A stretch of DNA of 8,960 bases. Origin: Corallococcus sp. (GTDB lineage Bacteria > Bacillota > Clostridia > Christensenellales > CAG-314). Both the position numbers and the translations under genes were made by a program. The notes under the pieces are model-generated. The model was not told the origin of the DNA, did not search any database, and saw only the letters and a program-made list of their open reading frames with translations. The stretch spans positions 1 to 8,960 of the forward strand of contig JAMPHX010000055.1 in assembly GCA_023663205.1 (NCBI GenBank), given 5' to 3'. The first letter of the stretch is position 1. Each line of letters opens with the position of its first letter. This document shows positions 6,516 through 8,960 of the stretch, piece by piece.

Positions 6516-6802
6516 TTGTTTTGTTCTCCCAATTTAACTTTCCAACGTTCGGCAAGTTTTATTACGTCGTTTGCGTCAACAGTTATTTGACAATCTGCGT
6601 CTTTTACAATGTCGTAAAGTTCTTGCAGCAAGGTTTTGACGTTACCGTATCCTGCGTCGGCAAGCCGTTTTGCTTGCCTGTAATGGATACACGTAGATTG
6701 ATGTTTTTCTTTGCATTCGCCTTTGCAAGTAAGGTCGCAAATGTTACTGCTGTACTTAGACATATAAACTGCCATTTGTACGATTTGTTGTTCTTTTGTC
6801 AT
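6512..6802 (-). CDS. Small Cys-rich phage-type protein (putative metal binding)
   Basis: I place the start at ATG 6802-6800 because AAAGGAG (6817-6811) lies eight bases upstream; an in-frame ATG at 6832 has no ribosome site and would put that site inside the gene. The 96-residue product has a Cys cluster (CDLTCKGECKEKHQSTC) followed by RQAKRLADAGYGNV. That arrangement of several cysteines followed by Arg and an L-x-x-x-GYG/GYR phrase occurs in many small hypothetical proteins of Firmicutes phages, so a small metal-binding domain is plausible. The rest is a charged helix. It is the first gene of a two-gene unit diverging from a Cro/C1 regulator, an arrangement typical of a phage or element control region. 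The exact role is unknown. Confidence 0.7.
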   Translation of the reverse strand: MTKEQQIVQMAVYMSKYSSNICDLTCKGECKEKHQSTCIHYRQAKRLADAGYGNVKTLLQELYDIVKDADCQITVDANDVIKLAERWKVKLGEQNK

Positions 6803-6816
6803 AATGTTTTCTCCTT

Positions 6817-6831
6817 TGAGGGGTTGCCTCA
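6817..6831 (-). promoter_or_regulatory. Leader hairpin abutting the ribosome site of the Cys-rich gene
   Basis: On the - strand TGAGG-CAACC-CCTCA folds into a 5-bp stem whose last base touches the AAAGGAG ribosome site. It could influence ribosome access, as leader stems next to a Shine-Dalgarno often do. It may also be incidental. Confidence 0.35.
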
Positions 6832-6852
6832 TAAAAATTTATTATTATTTAA

Positions 6853-6881
6853 TTGACTTAATCACTTAATAATGATATTAT
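6853..6881 (+). promoter_or_regulatory. Promoter of the Cro/C1 regulator
   Basis: TTGACT (6853-6858) and TATTAT (6876-6881) are separated by 17 bp; each matches consensus at five of six positions. The transcript would start near 6888 and lead into the regulator gene at 6918. Confidence 0.65.
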
Positions 6882-6900
6882 CTATATATCACTTTTAAGG
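6860..6900. promoter_or_regulatory. Possible operator repeats in the divergent spacer
   Basis: AATCACTTAATAA (about 6860-6872) and TATCACTTTTAAG (about 6887-6899) share TCACTT about 27 bp apart. TGATAT-N7-ATATCA (6873-6891) is an inverted repeat across the -10 region. They sit where a small Cro/C1 protein would be expected to autoregulate, but binding is inferred from position only. Confidence 0.35.
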
Positions 6901-6917
6901 GGACGCCGTCAAAAAAA

Positions 6918-7130
6918 ATGCTCAATTTATCCGAAAAATTGCGAATAGCAATGATAAAACTCAATGTAACGCAAACGCAACTTGCGGAACGCTCCAACCA
7001 AACGCAAGCCAATCTTGGAAACAAACTTGCCCGTAATGACTTCAAACTGTCGGAGTACGACAGGCTTGTAACGGCACTCGGCTGTGAATTGGAAGTAACC
7101 ATAAAACTGCCGAACGGCGAGAGGCTGTAA
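6918..7130 (+). CDS. Cro/C1-type (XRE) helix-turn-helix regulator
   Basis: This 70-residue protein is essentially one XRE domain. Residues 4-16 form helix 1; residues 17-38 hold the helix-turn-helix (VTQTQLAERSNQTQANLGNK), with the usual Thr-Gln-x-x-Leu-Ala turn; the closing helix is DRLVTALGCELEVTI, followed by LPNGERL. It has no catalytic or oligomerisation domain, as in short Clostridia regulators of this type. It likely binds the divergent spacer and sets the choice between its own transcription and that of the two - strand genes. The ribosome site is weak: AAGGGG lies about 15 bases before ATG 6918 and no in-frame alternative start exists, so translation may be low. A strong terminator follows four bases after the stop. 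Confidence 0.85.
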   Translation: MLNLSEKLRIAMIKLNVTQTQLAERSNQTQANLGNKLARNDFKLSEYDRLVTALGCELEVTIKLPNGERL

Positions 7131-7134
7131 AAAG

Positions 7135-7189
7135 AAAGAAAAGGGGAGCGCATAAAGCGGGGGTACGCGTTGCGCCCCCTTTTCTTTTT
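7135..7189 (+). terminator. Strong intrinsic terminator after the regulator
   Basis: AAAGAAAAGGGG-A-GCGCA (7135-7152, one bulged A) pairs with TGCGCCCCCTTTTCTTT (7171-7187), with TTTT/TT tails. The stem is about 17 bp including the A-T part. The 18-nt loop itself contains GCGGGGG and GTACGCG. The A-run on the other side makes it potentially bidirectional. Confidence 0.8.
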
Positions 7190-7508
7190 ACCCGAATGCA
7201 GGACGCCAACTAATGGGACCAGTAAAATTACAACGCTGCAAACCGTGTTGCCACTCAAAGTAAGCGTAGACGCGTCGTCGTCATCGCTTACGCAGAGCGA
7301 AAGACATTTTCGCGGTACGGTCAAGGGTTTCCAAGCAAAAAAAGTCGTATAAATCCCTTTTTTATGCCGACTTTTTTTGCGCCCTTGACAGTACAAGAAA
7401 ATGTAAAAGGCAACACAAACAACAAGCCCCACCGCTTGAAAAGTTCAAATAACGTTACCGCCTAAAAAATCTACCCAAGGGTTAGGGGGCACAGGAACTG
7501 TGGGGAAC
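7190..7508. other. Gene-free, hairpin-rich intergenic stretch
   Basis: I see no supportable protein gene here. It contains a stem-loop at 7260-7291 (GTAAGCG / CGCTTAC, with an inner GACG/CGTC stem), the ~100-nt imperfect palindrome at 7305-7404, and a CACAG-GAA-CTGTG hairpin at 7490-7502. On the - strand, CTAACCC-TT-GGGTAG (7485-7471) followed by ATTTTTT is a weak terminator that could end the toxin-like mRNA. Nothing is evident in 7200-7259 or 7405-7460. Consecutive hairpins recall filamentous-phage intergenic regions, but no replication protein is present to support that. Confidence 0.5.
7305..7404. repeat. ~100-nt imperfect palindrome with a bidirectional terminator-like core
   Basis: The paired arms, from outside in, are: ACATTTTC (from 7304/7305 to 7311) with GAAAATGT (7397-7404); TAC (7316-7318) with GTA (7391-7393); GTCAAGGG (7320-7327) with CCCTTGAC (7382-7389); GCAAAAAAAGTCG (7335-7347) with CGACTTTTTTTGC (7368-7380); and ATAAA (7349-7353) with TTTAT (7361-7365). 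A 7-nt bulge TTTCCAA (7328-7334) lies on one side only. The A7-GTCG and CGAC-T7 core could terminate transcription both ways, but the outer arms extend far beyond a normal terminator. A recombination or origin site in single-stranded form is the alternative. Confidence 0.7.
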
Positions 7509-7537
7509 TTGACATAGCAGGCGTTCTGCGGTATAAT
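7509..7537 (+). promoter_or_regulatory. Fully consensus sigma-A promoter for the antisense RNA
   Basis: TTGACA (7509-7514), 17 bp, TATAAT (7532-7537): both hexamers and the spacing match the consensus exactly, the strongest promoter in the window. The start is predicted near 7544, at the 5' arm of a closing stem and just past the 3' end of the - strand toxin-like ORF, facing it. Confidence 0.85.
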
Positions 7538-7543
7538 GCCCTA

Positions 7544-7656
7544 AAAGGTGGTTACTTTTTAGGACGATTACTTATAATCTGCAAGATTGCCGCGGCAATC
7601 TGTAATATTACAAGTGCTAGTTGTAATATGTACATAAACTGTAACCTCCTTTTTTT
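7544..7656 (+). ncRNA. Candidate antitoxin RNA, antisense to the hydrophobic peptide gene
   Basis: The RNA would start near 7544 and end in the T-run 7650-7656, about 113 nt, covering the whole - strand ORF and its ribosome site. AAAAGG-T-GGTTAC (7543-7555) pairs with GTAACC-T-CCTTTT (7641-7653), closing the molecule. Inside are GATTA-CTTA-TAATC (7566-7579), the 18-bp palindrome AGATTGCCGCGGCAATCT (7584-7601), and a 9-bp stem ATATTACAA/TTGTAATAT (7605-7629). Known type I antitoxins are short, strongly transcribed and antisense to the toxin mRNA, as here. Termination would use the closing stem plus the T-run, which is unusual because some T are inside the stem. Confidence 0.6.
7552..7635 (-). 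CDS. 27-residue hydrophobic peptide, putative type I toxin
   Basis: On the - strand, ATG 7635-7633 is preceded at nine bases by a perfect ribosome site, AAAGGAGG within A7GGAGGTT. The peptide begins MYILQLALVILQIAAAILQI, is hydrophobic throughout, and ends in a charged RPKK before TAA. The triplet Ile-Leu-Gln recurs every seven residues (3-5, 10-12, 17-19), placing one Gln per two helical turns on one face of a membrane helix. Tiny hydrophobic peptides with basic ends paired with antisense RNAs are typical of type I toxins such as Fst, TxpA and Ibs; I do not recognise this exact peptide. A possible promoter is TTGACC (7692-7687) with TTTTAA (7668-7663), 18 bp apart. It lies beside a transposase gene, as element-stabilising modules often do. 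If the peptide is not made, the locus may be only an RNA gene. Confidence 0.6.
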   Translation of the reverse strand: MYILQLALVILQIAAAILQIISNRPKK

Positions 7657-7662
7657 CTTGCA

Positions 7663-7692
7663 TTAAAACCGCAGGTTGACTGCGACGGTCAA
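7663..7692 (-). promoter_or_regulatory. Possible promoter of the toxin-like mRNA
   Basis: On the - strand, TTGACC (7692-7687) and TTTTAA (7668-7663) lie 18 bp apart. The -35 is good, the -10 weak. The TTGAC is one arm of an inverted repeat TTGAC-N7-GTCAA (7676-7692). Confidence 0.35.
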
Positions 7693-7737
7693 GTTTAGGG
7701 GGTAGAATTAGAAAACAAAACACTGGGAGAGGGAACA

Positions 7738-8787
7738 ATGTACAAAAGCAAGAATAAATTCAAATATTTGACTTGGACGCAGAGATTACAAATTGAAGCG
7801 TATATGCGTACAAAAACGCCTATTAAACAAATTGCGGAGTTAATAGGCGTGCATTATTCTACCGTTTACCGCGAACTGAAACGCGGACAGTACGAAAAGA
7901 AGACTCAACGACTTGACTACGTAGATTACAAGGTAAAGTATAAGACAACCTATTCGCCGGATATTGCTCAAAAGCATTTTGAGTATAACCAAACGAATAA
8001 AGGTTGTCCTATTAAATTAGGCAAAGACTACAAACTAGCAGAGTATATTGAAACAAGAATTGTTAAGAACAAACTGTCGCCGCTTGCGGTTCTCGGAGAG
8101 ATCCGCCGCAAGCAGTTGCAGTTTGATACGTCTATTTGTGTAACAACATTGTATTCGTATATTCGCAAGGGAGTATTCCTTACTCTTTCAATGGAACATA
8201 TAGCGCAGCGTAAACAGACAAAAGATAAGGTACGCGCAAAACGGCCGCCGCGCGGTACGAGCATTGAACGCCGTCCGTTGGAAATAAATAAACGTCAGAC
8301 TTTCGGACATTGGGAAATGGACTGCGTTTGCGGACCTACAAAAGACGTGTTGCTTACGTTGTCCGAAAGGCTTACGCGCAACGAAATTATATTTCAAATG
8401 CCAAACCAACAAGCCGATTCCGTTGTACGCTGCTTAAACAAGTTAGAATATAAATACGGCAAACTGTTCCGTAAGGTATTCAAGACAATTACGGTAGATA
8501 ACGGCTCGGAGTTTCAGAACTATGACGGTATGCAACGGAGCATATACAAAGGCAGACGAACTACGGTATATTACTGTCACCCGTATAGCAGCAGCGAACG
8601 TGGAACGAATGAACGTCTTAACCGTGAAATTCGTCGTCTTATTCCGAAAGGGACAGACCTGTCGCAGTACAGCAGAGACGACATCTCGGCCGTACAAGAT
8701 TGGGTAAATAACTATCCGCGGCAAGTATTGAACTTTGCCACTTCACAAGAACTGTTTGACGAACAGATTAAATTACTTGTTCAATAA
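7738..8787 (+). CDS. IS30-family DDE transposase, intact
   Basis: The 349-residue product has the usual IS30 length and order. An N-terminal helix-turn-helix spans residues 11-50 (LTWTQRLQIEAYMRTKTPIK, then IAELIGVHYSTVYRELKRG), followed by a linker and the DDE catalytic core. Catalytic candidates are Asp195 in HWEMD, Asp254 in TVDNGSEF and Glu287 in SSSERGTNE; RLIPKGTDLS after it is the typical IS30 continuation. The usual Trp before ERG is Ser here. GGGAG lies eight bases before ATG 7738. No frameshift or stop is present, so the enzyme is probably functional. I could not identify matching terminal inverted repeats on both sides, so it is either an insertion sequence whose right end is beyond the window or a transposase used by the surrounding element itself. 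Its codon use looks like that of the upstream operon. Confidence 0.92.
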   Translation: MYKSKNKFKYLTWTQRLQIEAYMRTKTPIKQIAELIGVHYSTVYRELKRGQYEKKTQRLDYVDYKVKYKTTYSPDIAQKHFEYNQTNKGCPIKLGKDYKLAEYIETRIVKNKLSPLAVLGEIRRKQLQFDTSICVTTLYSYIRKGVFLTLSMEHIAQRKQTKDKVRAKRPPRGTSIERRPLEINKRQTFGHWEMDCVCGPTKDVLLTLSERLTRNEIIFQMPNQQADSVVRCLNKLEYKYGKLFRKVFKTITVDNGSEFQNYDGMQRSIYKGRRTTVYYCHPYSSSERGTNERLNREIRRLIPKGTDLSQYSRDDISAVQDWVNNYPRQVLNFATSQELFDEQIKLLVQ

Positions 8788-8816
8788 ATTCTTCAATACT
8801 TTTACTATGTTATTTT

Positions 8817-8839
8817 GACAAGCCTTGTCTTGTCTTTTT
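8817..8839 (+). terminator. Intrinsic terminator of the transposase gene
   Basis: GACAAG (8817-8822), loop CCTTGT, CTTGTC (8829-8834) and TTTTT (8835-8839), 29 bp after the stop codon. Confidence 0.7.
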
Positions 8840-8858
8840 CTCATACATAAAATACTTT

Positions 8859-8892
8859 GGGGAAGCCCTTGCCGTACGGCAAGGGCTTCCCC
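8859..8892. repeat. 34-bp perfect palindrome
   Basis: GGGGAAGCCCTTGCC (8859-8873), loop GTAC, and the exact reverse complement (8878-8892). The loop is itself self-complementary. It is followed by TCTCTCTC, not a T-run. It may be a terminator for genes on either side or a chromosomal repeat of REP type; G+C is far above its surroundings. Confidence 0.8.
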
Positions 8893-8960
8893 TCTCTCTC
8901 AATTATATACTATCTAAAATTTTTTTAACTTTTTTTGCAATTCATCTTGACATTTATAAA

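Noticed and set aside
6204..6856. Two + strand frames over the divergent pair (6204-6590 and 6521-6856)
   Set aside because: They mirror the overlapping - strand genes, which have good ribosome sites and an ATGA overlap; the + frames have neither.
7170..7352. 60-codon + strand reading frame
   Set aside because: It starts inside the regulator's terminator, has no ribosome site, and spans two hairpins.
6878..7432. Long - strand reading frame (184 codons)
   Set aside because: It lies antisense to the Cro/C1 regulator and runs through its terminator and the large palindrome. It has no ribosome site and a composition unlike a real protein.
7676..7708. Promoter TTGACT...TAGAAT for the transposase
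   Set aside because: The spacing is 21 bp, too long for sigma-A.
7405..8960. Terminal inverted repeats of an IS30 element
   Set aside because: TTGACA near 8947 and GTCAAG near 7688 give only a six-base match, too little to call insertion ends or a target duplication.
8947..8960. TTGACA near the right edge as a promoter
   Set aside because: Any -10 would lie outside the window, so it cannot be judged.
1..8960. CRISPR array, tRNA or rRNA
   Set aside because: No regularly spaced direct repeat series and no tRNA-like or rRNA-like stretch was seen.

Overview
The window looks like part of an integrated mobile element in a low-to-moderate GC Firmicutes/Clostridia-type bacterium, probably gut-associated. 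The evidence is AGGAG-type ribosome sites, sigma-A-like promoters (TTGAC-N17-TATAMT), a Big_2-like plus DUF6273-like surface protein, a Clostridia-style Cro/C1 repressor and an IS30-family transposase. No rRNA, tRNA or CRISPR array is visible.

Bases 2-6068 (+ strand) hold a compact operon-like run. In order it encodes: a large Ig-like/DUF6273 surface protein (5' end outside the window); a 345-residue protein with a signal peptide and a C-terminal membrane anchor; a 107-residue basic protein; a 35-residue single-span membrane protein; a 739-residue polytopic membrane ATPase with a P-loop; and a 135-residue basic protein followed by a terminator. The order (adsorption-like protein, C-terminally anchored protein, tiny membrane protein, membrane ATPase) resembles the structural/assembly module of filamentous phages, where the Zot/pI ATPase drives extrusion. 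This is inference: no replication initiator or ssDNA-binding protein is in the window, and the ATPase is longer and carries more N-terminal membrane segments than classical pI. A conjugation-type ATPase remains possible.

Bases 6069-7190 look like a control region. Two small genes on the - strand (96 and 78 residues, overlapping ATGA) diverge from a 70-residue Cro/C1 regulator across a 115-bp A+T-rich spacer with a good promoter and repeated TCACTT motifs. Repeated hairpins lie downstream of the - strand pair.

Bases 7131-7737 are almost free of conventional genes but rich in secondary structure: a terminator, a short hairpin, a ~100-nt imperfect palindrome, and a compact module that looks like a type I toxin-antitoxin. 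That module is a 27-codon hydrophobic ORF with a perfect Shine-Dalgarno on the - strand, covered by a convergent RNA driven by a fully consensus promoter. An intact IS30-family transposase gene (7738-8787) follows, with a terminator and a 34-bp perfect palindrome.

The strongest candidate for something undescribed is a self-contained small RNA gene on the - strand at 3204-3300, inside the + strand operon. It has a promoter with 17-bp spacing, a predicted start exactly at the 5' arm of a closing stem, and a run of seven T directly after the 3' arm. A weaker look-alike lies at about 6051-6209. Taken with the toxin module, the element seems to carry several short RNAs that begin and end in a closing stem.
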